Shown here one piece after another: positions 1-7,244 of a stretch of 12,261 nucleotides of DNA. Under the pieces are notes generated by a model, which was given only the letters and a program-made list of their open reading frames with translations, did not search any database and had not been told where the DNA came from. Source of the DNA: Gemmatimonadota bacterium (GTDB lineage Bacteria > Gemmatimonadota > Gemmatimonadetes > Longimicrobiales > RSA9); assembly GCA_016207445.1 (NCBI GenBank), contig JACQPS010000232.1:1-12261 (forward strand). Reading direction: 5' to 3'. Made by a program: the position numbers and the translations under genes. Each line of letters starts with the position of its first letter. The stretch's first letter is position 1.

Positions 1-16
1 CCCGCGCCGGTGCGCG

Positions 17-53
17 CTTTTCGTGCCCCGGCCCGGGGCCGGGGCACGAAAAG
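17..53. repeat. Perfect 37-bp palindrome upstream of bactofilin gene
   Basis: Two 18-base arms (17-34 and 36-53) are exact reverse complements around one central base, so the RNA would form a very stable GC-rich hairpin. The outer ends are TTTT on the left and AAAA on the right. On either strand the run after the stem is therefore A-rich rather than U-rich, which is the opposite of a normal intrinsic terminator. It lies about 105 bases before the bactofilin start and may mark the end of a gene beyond the left edge. The palindrome is plain in the sequence; its role is unknown. Confidence 0.85.
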
Positions 54-144
54 CCTTGCCCCGCAGGCAGGTGCACTGTAACGTGAACGCCAGTCTCATT
101 TTTCTCCCCGAGCATCGTTCCGGGACGGCAAACTCCACCATACC

Positions 145-152
145 TAAGGAGG
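145..152 (+). promoter_or_regulatory. Strong Shine-Dalgarno site of the bactofilin gene
   Basis: TAAGGAGG lies five bases before the ATG at 158 and is an almost full complement of the 16S rRNA 3' end. It decides the start: the reading frame stays open upstream to an ATG at 23, but that ATG lies inside the palindrome and has no such site. Confidence 0.85.
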
Positions 153-157
153 GGCTC

Positions 158-607
158 ATGCTGGCGCGCAACCCACGCCAGGCGGCGAGCGGCCCCAGCT
201 TCGAAGCTGGCGCGGAAGCGCTCACCCTGCTCACCATCCGGGGCGAGCATGCGAAGATCGAAGGCAAGTTCCAGATCGCGGACTCGCTCGAGATCCAGTG
301 CGAGATCGGCGGCGAGCTGGACGTGGGCGGCAAGCTCGTGATCGGCGAGCGCGGCTCGGTCTCCGCGAATGTCCGCACGGTGGACGCCGTGATCATGGGC
401 AGCTACGACGGCAACATGGTCGCCACCGGCAACGTGGAGATCACGGCGACGGGCCGGGTCTCCGGCAACATCCAGACGGACTCGCTGGTGATCTCGAAGG
501 GCGGCTTCTTCAACGGCAACGTCACGAAGATCAGCGAGGACAAGCCCGCGGTTCGGATCGTGGAGGATCCCCGCGCAGCGGCCCTCGCGAAAATGCAGCG
601 GCCGTAG
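158..607 (+). CDS. Bactofilin family cytoskeletal protein
   Basis: The 149-residue protein has the bactofilin pattern. A short non-repetitive N-terminus of about 27 residues leads into a beta-helical core with regularly spaced Gly and branched hydrophobic residues (about residues 28-125, for example IEGKF, GGELDVGGKLVIG, SGNIQTDSLVISKGGFFNGNV). A short charged tail follows. Bactofilins polymerise without nucleotide into filaments, often at the inner membrane face, where they scaffold cell-wall enzymes and affect cell shape. The start at 158 is set by a TAAGGAGG site. The gene is alone on the plus strand, with its own terminator 26 bases after the stop, so it appears monocistronic within this view. 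Many bactofilin genes sit beside an M23 peptidase gene; none is visible here, though the left edge is close. The family call is firm; the specific role is not known. Confidence 0.9.
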   Translation: MLARNPRQAASGPSFEAGAEALTLLTIRGEHAKIEGKFQIADSLEIQCEIGGELDVGGKLVIGERGSVSANVRTVDAVIMGSYDGNMVATGNVEITATGRVSGNIQTDSLVISKGGFFNGNVTKISEDKPAVRIVEDPRAAALAKMQRP

Positions 608-633
608 CCGTCCGTCGCGCCCGGGAAAGAGGG

Positions 634-665
634 ACGGCGGGAGCGCTTCGCTCCCGCCGTTTTTC
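634..665 (+). terminator. Intrinsic terminator after bactofilin gene
   Basis: A 12-bp perfect stem (634-645 with 649-660) encloses a tiny loop around CTT and runs straight into TTTTT (660-664). This is a textbook Rho-independent terminator reading on the plus strand, 26 bases after the stop codon. On the minus strand the stem is followed by CCCTCTTT, a much weaker tail, so termination of the opposing operon here is less certain. Confidence 0.9.
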
Positions 666-689
666 TTGCGGAGAAGTCGCGCAAGCTCA

Positions 690-734
690 CCCGAGGTCCC
701 TCGACTCCGCTCGCTTCGCTCGCTGCGCTCGGGA
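690..734. repeat. REP-like GC-rich inverted repeat
   Basis: The stretch holds nested pairings: CCCGAG (690-695) with CTCGGG (728-733), and GTCCC (696-700) with GGGAC (731-735, last base in the neighbouring stop codon). Repeated GCTCGCT-type units lie between them. It abuts the TAG stop of the minus-strand operon. From memory, sequences of the form GTCCCTCGACTCCGCTCG...CGGGAC recur between genes in many GC-rich bacterial genomes, so I call it a dispersed palindromic element. It could also help terminate the operon, though no U-tract follows on the minus strand. Confidence 0.5.
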
Positions 735-1991
735 CTACGTCTTCAGCGTCTTCTTCTTCGCCGCCGGGAAGAGCACGTTGTTCAGGATCAGGCGGTACCC
801 GGGCGAGTGCGGATGCAGGTCCAGGTCGGTCGGGGCATCGCCGATCTGGTGCTGCGGGTCCTCGGGATCGTGGCCGCCGAGAAACGTCCACGTGCCCTGT
901 GCATAGTTGCCGTGCACGTACTTGACCCAGGGTGCGCCCTCCTCCTCGGCCAGCACGATCGTGCCGGGCTTCAGCCGGTCCCGCCGGAACGAGGTCGTGA
1001 GCCCGTAGAAGTCCGGCAGCACGTTCTCGTGATTCTGCACCAGCATCGACGGCACGGGATCGAACTTGGCGCTGAAGTCGAAAAGCGTGAAGGCACCGAG
1101 CGGCTGGCGCCAGGGGGTGTTCACCTGGTGCCCGTCGATGTCGCTGAACGCGTTCACCTGCGGGTTCACCTGAACCTGCCCGCCCTGGAACGCGAAGGTC
1201 CGCTCCCAGCGCATCTTGCCAGTCGCGTCGGGGTCGGCGGGCGAGCCGTCGCTGAACGGTGCGGCGATGTCGATGCCGAGCGCGGCCAGCGCGAGCTCGA
1301 CCGTCTCGGTCGCCGTGCACATGGCGAACAGGAATCCGCCTTCGGCCACGTAGCGCCGGATCTCCTCCACGACCACCTTCTTCAGCGCGGGTACGTTCGG
1401 AAGGCCGAACTCCGCCGCCATGCCCTCGTTACGCTGCACTTCCTCCTGGAGCCAGGGCGCGCCCTGATAATTGATGTAGAACTTCGAGTACTGGCCGGTG
1501 AAGTCCTCGTGGTGCAGGTGCAGCCATTCGTAGTCCTTGAGCCGGCCCTGCAGCACCTCCCGGTCCCACACCTTGTCGTACGGAATGTCGGCGTACACCA
1601 GCGCGAGCGTCACCGCGTCGTCCCAGGGCGAGGTGTTCGGCGGCGTATACACGGCGATTTTCGGCGCCTTCTCCAGGATGACGCTCTCCATGTTCGCCTC
1701 GTGGATGGTCGCCCGGATCTGCGCGACCTGTCCGACGCCGACCGGCTCCGTGGTGATCCCGCGCAACGCCGCTTCGCGCCGGATCTCGGGCCGATCGGCG
1801 AGCAGGAACGAGCCGCCGCGGTAATTGAGCAGCCACTCGGCCGTGTGGCGGCGATCGAGGCTCCAGTAGGTCAGGCCGTACGCCTTCAGGTGGTTGGTCT
1901 GCGTAGCGTCCATGGGGACGAGCAGGTATTGCGCGCCCGCCGACGAGGGCAGAAGCACCAGGGCCACCAGAAACGCAATCACGTGCCGCAT
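735..1991 (-). CDS. Secreted GATase-like protein of the family often labelled 'asparagine synthetase B'
   Basis: The 418-residue protein begins with a clear signal peptide (MRHVIAFLVALVLLPSSAGA, then QYLL), so it is exported. I recognise the conserved blocks of a family found in Bacteroidota and Gemmatimonadota: WLLNYRGGSFLL (53-64), EWLHLHHEDFTGQY (155-168), GGFLFAMCTATET (218-230), GGHDPED (372-378) and the C-terminal LHPHSPGYRLILNNVLFPA. Databases often call these asparagine synthetase B, but the N-terminal Cys nucleophile and ATP-pyrophosphatase motif of AsnB are absent and the protein is secreted. I think that name is wrong. The GGFLFAMC225 segment resembles the nucleophile elbow of class I glutamine-amidotransferase-like folds, so Cys225 is a candidate active-site residue (inference). 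GGAAGG lies about 8 bases before the ATG. It is the last gene of the operon, 34 bases after the TPR gene. The biochemical function is unknown. Confidence 0.8.
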   Translation of the reverse strand: MRHVIAFLVALVLLPSSAGAQYLLVPMDATQTNHLKAYGLTYWSLDRRHTAEWLLNYRGGSFLLADRPEIRREAALRGITTEPVGVGQVAQIRATIHEANMESVILEKAPKIAVYTPPNTSPWDDAVTLALVYADIPYDKVWDREVLQGRLKDYEWLHLHHEDFTGQYSKFYINYQGAPWLQEEVQRNEGMAAEFGLPNVPALKKVVVEEIRRYVAEGGFLFAMCTATETVELALAALGIDIAAPFSDGSPADPDATGKMRWERTFAFQGGQVQVNPQVNAFSDIDGHQVNTPWRQPLGAFTLFDFSAKFDPVPSMLVQNHENVLPDFYGLTTSFRRDRLKPGTIVLAEEEGAPWVKYVHGNYAQGTWTFLGGHDPEDPQHQIGDAPTDLDLHPHSPGYRLILNNVLFPAAKKKTLKT

Positions 1992-2025
1992 GACATCATC
2001 CTTCCCTGACCAGCGAACCTCGACC

Positions 2026-3798
2026 TCATGAACTCGGGACCCGTCCCCGGGCGCGGTCCAGCTCCCGCCGCGCCTGAGGAACCAGTGCGCTGCGCGGGTA
2101 CTCCAGGATCAACCGCTCGAGCAACTGCTGCGCCTCGCCGAGACCGTCCGGTCGCTCGAGCAGAGCCCGCGCCAGTCCGAGCAGCGCGGCCGGCGCCTCG
2201 AGCGCGCGCGGGTAGCGCGCGATCAGGTCGCGACGAACCTGTTCCGCCTCCGCCGCGAGCTGCGCGCGGTCGGCCAGCGCGGCCGCGTAATCGAGTAGGG
2301 CCGCGTGCTCGTCCGTAGCGAGTCCGGCGGCGGACGAAAGCAGCGCGACCGCCTCCTGCGGCTTCCCCTGCGCCGTGCGGGCGATCGCGCGACCAAGCAG
2401 CTTCCCGCCCTGCGGCGAGAGACGGCTGAGCAGAGTGGCCAGCGCGATCGCTTCGGTTTGCTCCGCGCCCTGGAGCGCCGGCGCGGCCGCCTGGAACGCG
2501 GCGCGTGCGCGGCCGACGTCGCCCCCCACGAGCGCCATGCGCCCGCGGATCAGGCTGGTGCGCGGTCCGTCGACGCCGGCCACCACGCGCTCCGCCGGCG
2601 CCTGCTCGCCGCGGGCGAGCAGCGCGCCCGCCACGGCGGCCGCGACGCGGTCCAGCTCGGGTGCATCCGGGAATTCCTGCCGGAAGGCAGCGAGCTCGCG
2701 GACGGCCTCGCCCACGGCGCCGTCGCGCGCGGTCAGGCCGATGCGCACGGCCGCGGCCTGCCGCCGTGCAGGCGAGCCGACCGTGTATTGCTGCTCGATC
2801 AGCAGGTACAGCTCGCGTGCCCGGGCGGTGTCGCCCACCGCCAGCGCCAGCTCGGCCGTGCGGCTCTCCACGGCGAGCCTGCGGTCGCCGAGGCCGCCGC
2901 CCCCCAGTAGCTCGGAGTACGCCCAGTAGGCGAGGCCGTCCAGCCGCGCGCCCTCGGCGTGGCGCGCGACCTCCACCAGGAATCCCGCCCGCTCGCTGGG
3001 CGGGAGCGCGAGCACCGCCTCGCGCGCAATCTCGCGCGCACGCTCGCCCAGACCCGCATCGATCGCCAGGGCCACGGCGCCCCGGCGCCGCGGCGCCGTG
3101 ACCGGCGGGCGCGTCAGCGCCTCGATCAGCGAGGGCAGGACCTGGGCGCCGCCATCGGGAAGTGCGCCCAGGCGACGCCGCACGAGATTGAAGCCGGCCG
3201 CGTCGGAGCCGACCGCGTGGTCCCACTCGCGCACGGCGCGCACGAGCTCGCCTCGCCCGGCGTAGAGGTCGCCCAGCTCGAGCGCGAGCGCGTCGTCGCG
3301 GCCGACCGCCTTGCGGCCGCGCTCGAGCACGACGATGGCCCGCGCGTGCTCGCCCCGCTCCTGCCACACGCGCGCGGCCTCGCGATACGGCGTTTCCACC
3401 CGCGGCGTCGCCCGGATCCAGGCCTCGGCCGCGCGCTCCAGCTCGGGTACCCGGTCGAGCGCCGAGTAGGTCCGCAAGAGCATCTGGTGTCCGATCGCGG
3501 ACGCGGCGTCGGATGCGAGCAGTCGCCGGATGAGCGGCAGCAGCTCTTCCGCCCGTCCCTGCACCACCACCAGGCGCTCGAGCGAGAGCAGCCCGCTCAG
3601 CGACGTGGGCCGATCCGCCAGAATAGCGCGCAGGATCTGCTCGGCGCCGGCCAGATCGCCCGCCGCTTCCCGGGCGGCCGCCTCGCGCAGCATCCGGATC
3701 TCGCGGCCGCCACGCCCGTTGAGGTCCTGGGCGGCCAGCCCGCTGCCGAGCGCGAGCGCGAGGCCGAGCGCGAGCGCGACGAGCCCGAGCGGCTTCAA
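2026..3798 (-). CDS. Exported TPR-repeat protein
   Basis: The 590-residue protein starts with a signal peptide (about residues 1-23, a Leu/Ala/Gly-rich core ending LAAQ). The rest is almost wholly alpha-helical with Ala/Leu/Arg-rich TPR-like pairs. The clearest are at about residues 36-170 and at the C-terminus, where two YP-x-(S/A) units resemble TolA-binding (YbgF-type) TPRs. No catalytic motif is visible; such proteins usually act as scaffolds, here in the periplasm. The start is a TTG at 3798, chosen for three reasons: its TTGA overlaps the upstream TGA, GGAGGG sits six bases before it, and the next in-frame Met (residue 36) would remove the signal peptide. The four-base overlap with the DUF4175-like gene points to translational coupling and joint function. 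The TPR call is good; the partner is inferred from position only. Confidence 0.8.
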   Translation of the reverse strand: MKPLGLVALALGLALALGSGLAAQDLNGRGGREIRMLREAAAREAAGDLAGAEQILRAILADRPTSLSGLLSLERLVVVQGRAEELLPLIRRLLASDAASAIGHQMLLRTYSALDRVPELERAAEAWIRATPRVETPYREAARVWQERGEHARAIVVLERGRKAVGRDDALALELGDLYAGRGELVRAVREWDHAVGSDAAGFNLVRRRLGALPDGGAQVLPSLIEALTRPPVTAPRRRGAVALAIDAGLGERAREIAREAVLALPPSERAGFLVEVARHAEGARLDGLAYWAYSELLGGGGLGDRRLAVESRTAELALAVGDTARARELYLLIEQQYTVGSPARRQAAAVRIGLTARDGAVGEAVRELAAFRQEFPDAPELDRVAAAVAGALLARGEQAPAERVVAGVDGPRTSLIRGRMALVGGDVGRARAAFQAAAPALQGAEQTEAIALATLLSRLSPQGGKLLGRAIARTAQGKPQEAVALLSSAAGLATDEHAALLDYAAALADRAQLAAEAEQVRRDLIARYPRALEAPAALLGLARALLERPDGLGEAQQLLERLILEYPRSALVPQARRELDRARGRVPSS

Positions 3799-6700
3799 CG
3801 CTGGCCCTCCGACTCGCCCTGCTGCGCGGCCCGGCTCAGCCGCTGGAAGTACTCGAGGATGAGACGGCGATACGCTGGCGGCAGCTCCCGCAGCTCCTCC
3901 GGGCGCGGCACCGGAAATCGGAGGCCGTGGTCCAGGAGCCGCGGGTCGAGCGCGCCCGCGCGGGAGGGTGCGATCTCGCCGGGCCGCTCCGATACGCGCT
4001 CGTCGGTGACCTCATCGCGCTCGAGCGTGCGGCCCGCATCCAGCAGGCGGTGGAACAGCCGCTCCTGGCGGGCGAGCAGCTCCGGCGAGAGCCGGCCGCC
4101 GCTCAGGTCCCGGGCCAGCTGATCGGCCTCGCGCGCGAGCTCGTCCAGCCGGCCCAGCACATCCTCGCGGCCGCCCAGCCTGTCATTCAGTCCGCTGAGC
4201 TGTCTCGCGATCTCGACCTGCTGCTGCGCGAGCTGCTGCAGCTGCAGCGACAGCACCTGCGGCGCCAGATCGAGTGGCAGCAGCGAGCTGGCCTGGCCAT
4301 TGAGCGCGCCCTGCCGCTGCGCCAGCTCGGCGAGGCGCGCCAGCGCTTCCTGCAGCCCGGTCCCGGTCTGTGCCTGCTCGATCTGCTGTCCGTTCCGGAG
4401 CAGCTCCAGCGCGAGCCGGTTGAGCGCGTCCACCGACTGCTGCGCCTCCTGCACCGGCATGCGGCGCGCTCCGTCCTTCCCCTCCAGCGCGTTCAGCGTC
4501 TGCTGCATGCTGAGCATCGCGCGGCCGAGCGCGGCGCCGACATCGCGGTTCACCATGGCCGAGCGCTGGCCGGCCTCCGACAGGTTGCGCCCCAGCGCCT
4601 CCAGCCCCTGCTGCAGGGCGGCCTGCTCGGATTTCATCCCCTGCATCTCGGCGGCGCTCGCGCCGTTATGCTGCTGCCGCGCCTGCTGCATGCGCTGCAT
4701 GAGCGAGTTCTGCCGCTGCGCCAGCGAGAGTGCCTCGTTGGTGGCCTGCTGCACGGTCTCGCGCACTTCCTGGCGCCAGGCCTCGGTCATGGCCGCGCGC
4801 GCCGAGTCCAGCGTCTGCGCCGCCTGCTCCATTTGCCGCGCCGCCGCCTCGCCGGCTTCCCCCGCTTTTTCGCCCTGCTGCTGCTGCGCCTGCCGCAGCG
4901 CTTCCTGCGTCTGCTGCGCCGCCTGCTGCAGCTGCTCGGCCGCCTGAGCGGTCTGCTCCGCCGCCTGCGTCTCGCCCTGTTCCGCGAGCTGCTTCTCGAG
5001 CTGCTCGAGCGCCTGCTGCAAGGCCTGGCTGCGCTCGCTCAACTGTTGCTGTTGCTCGATGCGCTCCGGCGACGGCGCGCCCTCCCGCTTCATCGCCTCG
5101 GCCACCGCCTCCTGCTGCACCGCCAGCTCGCGCGCTTCCCGAGCGAGTGCGCTCATCTGCTGCTCGACCGCCGCGCGACGCAGCAGCTCCAGGCTTTGCT
5201 CGACGCGCTGACGGAATTCCTCCTGCTGCTGCGCGAGCTGCTCGAGCGCCGCGCGCACCTTCTCCGGATCCAGCTCCGCCAGCGCCTGGCGCATCTGGGC
5301 CAGCTTCTCGCGCAGCTCGGGTGTGAGGATCTGGTCGTACAGGGCGCGCAACTCGTCCAACCGCTGCTGCAGCTCGGGGTCGCGCAGACCCGCGGCCTCC
5401 ATCGCCCGCTCGAGCTGCTCGGTACGGTCGCGCAGCTCCTCCACCTTCCTGAGCATGTCCTCGTGCCGCTCCAGCACCTGCCGCGCCTGTTCGGCCTCCC
5501 GGTAGTCGAGCTGGGAGGCGCGCGGCGGGTCGCCGCGCCGCGGCACCGCGCCCGGCTGCTGCCCGCCGTGCATGGATGGATCGCCGCTGCGCTCGCCGGC
5601 GCCGCCGGAGCGGCGCTGGAGGTCCCGCGTCGTTTCCCTGAGCTGTTTCGCGGACCGGGCGAGCGCGGACGCCTCCCGGACCAGCGACTCGGCGTGCTCG
5701 CGCGCCTGCTGGCGCAGCTCGCTCATGCTCGGGAAACGCAGCTTGTAGGTGCGCGAGACGGCCGACTGGCGTGCGGGCGAATCGTCCACCACGCGCACGA
5801 AGTAGTAGAGCGTATCGCCGGGCAGGACGCGCCGCGTGCTCGCGTCCAGCACGGCACGCAGCAGCGCACGATCCGGCTCGCCCTCGAGCGGGAGCGGCGC
5901 CTCCACCGGCGGCTCGCGATCGCCCAGCGTGCTGACGCGCCAGCTCACGAGCGTGGCCAGGCTGAGCGCGTGGTCGTCCGAAGCATCGGCCACGATCGCC
6001 TGCTTGAGGTCGGGCGAGAGGGTCGTGTCCGTGCCCGGGAACGTGATCTCCACGTTCGGCGTGAGATCCGGAACCAGCGAGAGCTCGAGCGGTGCCCGCG
6101 GTGCCGCCAGCGATTCTCCCGCCTGGCTGGTCAGCTTCCAGTCGTAGATCCCACCGGCGCGCGGCGTCCAGCGTCCGCCGAAGCGGTCCGCCGTCGTGGC
6201 CAGCTCGACTTCGACGGCGCCCTCGCGGCGCACGAGCGTCGCCGTTGCGAGTCGGCGTGTGGCGCGGCCGCGGATGCGCAACTCGGTGCCGGCCGGGAGC
6301 TCGAGCGGCGAGACGTCGCTGTCGAAGCGCTCGGCCGGACGGTCCAGGTATGCGGGATAGATCACGTCGAGTACCAGGTCCGAGACCAGCAGCGGGTCGA
6401 GCGGCGTCACTTCGAACGTGTCGCTGACCGCGCCGTCGGGCGCTGTGATCCAGTAGCGGAGTGGTGCGTCCACTGGCGCGATGCGCGTGGCCGCCGCCGC
6501 GGCCGACACCGGGATGGTTCGCTCACGCGGCACGTCGCCCGCCGTGCGCCAGCGCACCGTGACCGCGCGGCGGCCCGGGGCCGTCACCCGAACGGACAGG
6601 GCCCCCCCGCGCGGGACCTCCGCGTCACCGGGCTCCACGCGCAGGGCGGGGAGCGGCGGCGGCGAGAGGTGCGTCACCGGATGCAGCAGCGGTGCCCAAC

Positions 6701-7244
6701 CGGCGCGCGATCGCTCGGGCGAGACCAGGCCGAGCAGCAGCGCGAACCCGGAGCCGAGCGAGAACAGGAGCAGCGCGCGGCGACGTCGCGCCCGCGCCCG
6801 CTCGCCTTCCAGGCCGGCCAGCTCGGTGACGGAAGCGTCCGCGAGCTCGTGCGCGAGCCTCGTCTCCGCCAACCGGAACAGGGCGGGCGAGGTGCCCTGT
6901 GGCAGCGCCCGGCTCAGTTCAAGCACGCCCCGCACACTCCCGGGTGGCAGCGCCCGCCTCACCTCGGCGGCCGCGGCGATGCGCCGGGCGTCGAGACCCC
7001 GCAACCAGCGGCGCGCCATCCAGGCGGCCAGGCCGAGGGCGGCGCCGCCGGCCGCGAGCTCCAGCAGCAGCGGCGCCGGACTCGGAGCCATCCAGCCGGG
7101 TGCGGCCCCGAGCAGCCACGCCAGGACCAGCATCGCCGGCACGGCCGTCAGCACCGATCCCGCGAGCGCGAGCACGGCGTCCAGGCGCACCTGCCGCTCC
7201 GCCGCGCGCAGCAGCCTCCAGAGCCGGTGGCTCGCCGGGCTCAT
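3795..7244 (-). CDS. Large DUF4175-like membrane-anchored coiled-coil protein
   Basis: The 1,149-residue protein has three hydrophobic segments (about 24-46, 57-76 and 157-175). A beta-rich region follows (about 195-505) with Ig-like features such as DVIYPAYLDRPAERF and AGGIYDWKLTSQAG. Next comes a very long coiled coil (about 508-1090) that is extremely rich in Gln, Ala and Glu. The tail holds a short conserved-looking block, PPAYRRLILEYFQRLSR. This architecture matches the DUF4175 / TIGR02302-type proteins of several phyla; I call it like that family rather than claim a formal match. It is probably held in the inner membrane with its beta and coiled parts in the periplasm. No enzyme motif is seen. 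GGAGGT lies six bases before the ATG, which overlaps the DUF4159 stop as ATGA; its own stop overlaps the next gene as TTGA. Related clusters often include MoxR, DUF58 and VWA genes, absent here. Confidence 0.75.
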   Translation of the reverse strand: MSPASHRLWRLLRAAERQVRLDAVLALAGSVLTAVPAMLVLAWLLGAAPGWMAPSPAPLLLELAAGGAALGLAAWMARRWLRGLDARRIAAAAEVRRALPPGSVRGVLELSRALPQGTSPALFRLAETRLAHELADASVTELAGLEGERARARRRRALLLFSLGSGFALLLGLVSPERSRAGWAPLLHPVTHLSPPPLPALRVEPGDAEVPRGGALSVRVTAPGRRAVTVRWRTAGDVPRERTIPVSAAAAATRIAPVDAPLRYWITAPDGAVSDTFEVTPLDPLLVSDLVLDVIYPAYLDRPAERFDSDVSPLELPAGTELRIRGRATRRLATATLVRREGAVEVELATTADRFGGRWTPRAGGIYDWKLTSQAGESLAAPRAPLELSLVPDLTPNVEITFPGTDTTLSPDLKQAIVADASDDHALSLATLVSWRVSTLGDREPPVEAPLPLEGEPDRALLRAVLDASTRRVLPGDTLYYFVRVVDDSPARQSAVSRTYKLRFPSMSELRQQAREHAESLVREASALARSAKQLRETTRDLQRRSGGAGERSGDPSMHGGQQPGAVPRRGDPPRASQLDYREAEQARQVLERHEDMLRKVEELRDRTEQLERAMEAAGLRDPELQQRLDELRALYDQILTPELREKLAQMRQALAELDPEKVRAALEQLAQQQEEFRQRVEQSLELLRRAAVEQQMSALAREARELAVQQEAVAEAMKREGAPSPERIEQQQQLSERSQALQQALEQLEKQLAEQGETQAAEQTAQAAEQLQQAAQQTQEALRQAQQQQGEKAGEAGEAAARQMEQAAQTLDSARAAMTEAWRQEVRETVQQATNEALSLAQRQNSLMQRMQQARQQHNGASAAEMQGMKSEQAALQQGLEALGRNLSEAGQRSAMVNRDVGAALGRAMLSMQQTLNALEGKDGARRMPVQEAQQSVDALNRLALELLRNGQQIEQAQTGTGLQEALARLAELAQRQGALNGQASSLLPLDLAPQVLSLQLQQLAQQQVEIARQLSGLNDRLGGREDVLGRLDELAREADQLARDLSGGRLSPELLARQERLFHRLLDAGRTLERDEVTDERVSERPGEIAPSRAGALDPRLLDHGLRFPVPRPEELRELPPAYRRLILEYFQRLSRAAQQGESEGQR

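Noticed and set aside
56..84. Possible bactofilin promoter: TTGCCC (56-61) with TGTAAC or TAACGT (77-84)
   Set aside because: Either the spacing (15 bases) or the -10 match is poor, so support is too weak to list.
23..157. Extended N-terminus for the bactofilin from an ATG at 23
   Set aside because: It starts inside the palindrome, has no ribosome binding site, and adds 45 residues not typical of bactofilins, while the ATG at 158 has a near-perfect SD site.
666..2009. A 447-codon plus-strand open frame opposite the secreted GATase-like gene
   Set aside because: The product is Arg/Val/His-rich with no recognisable domain, and the opposite strand encodes a conserved protein with signal peptide and SD site.
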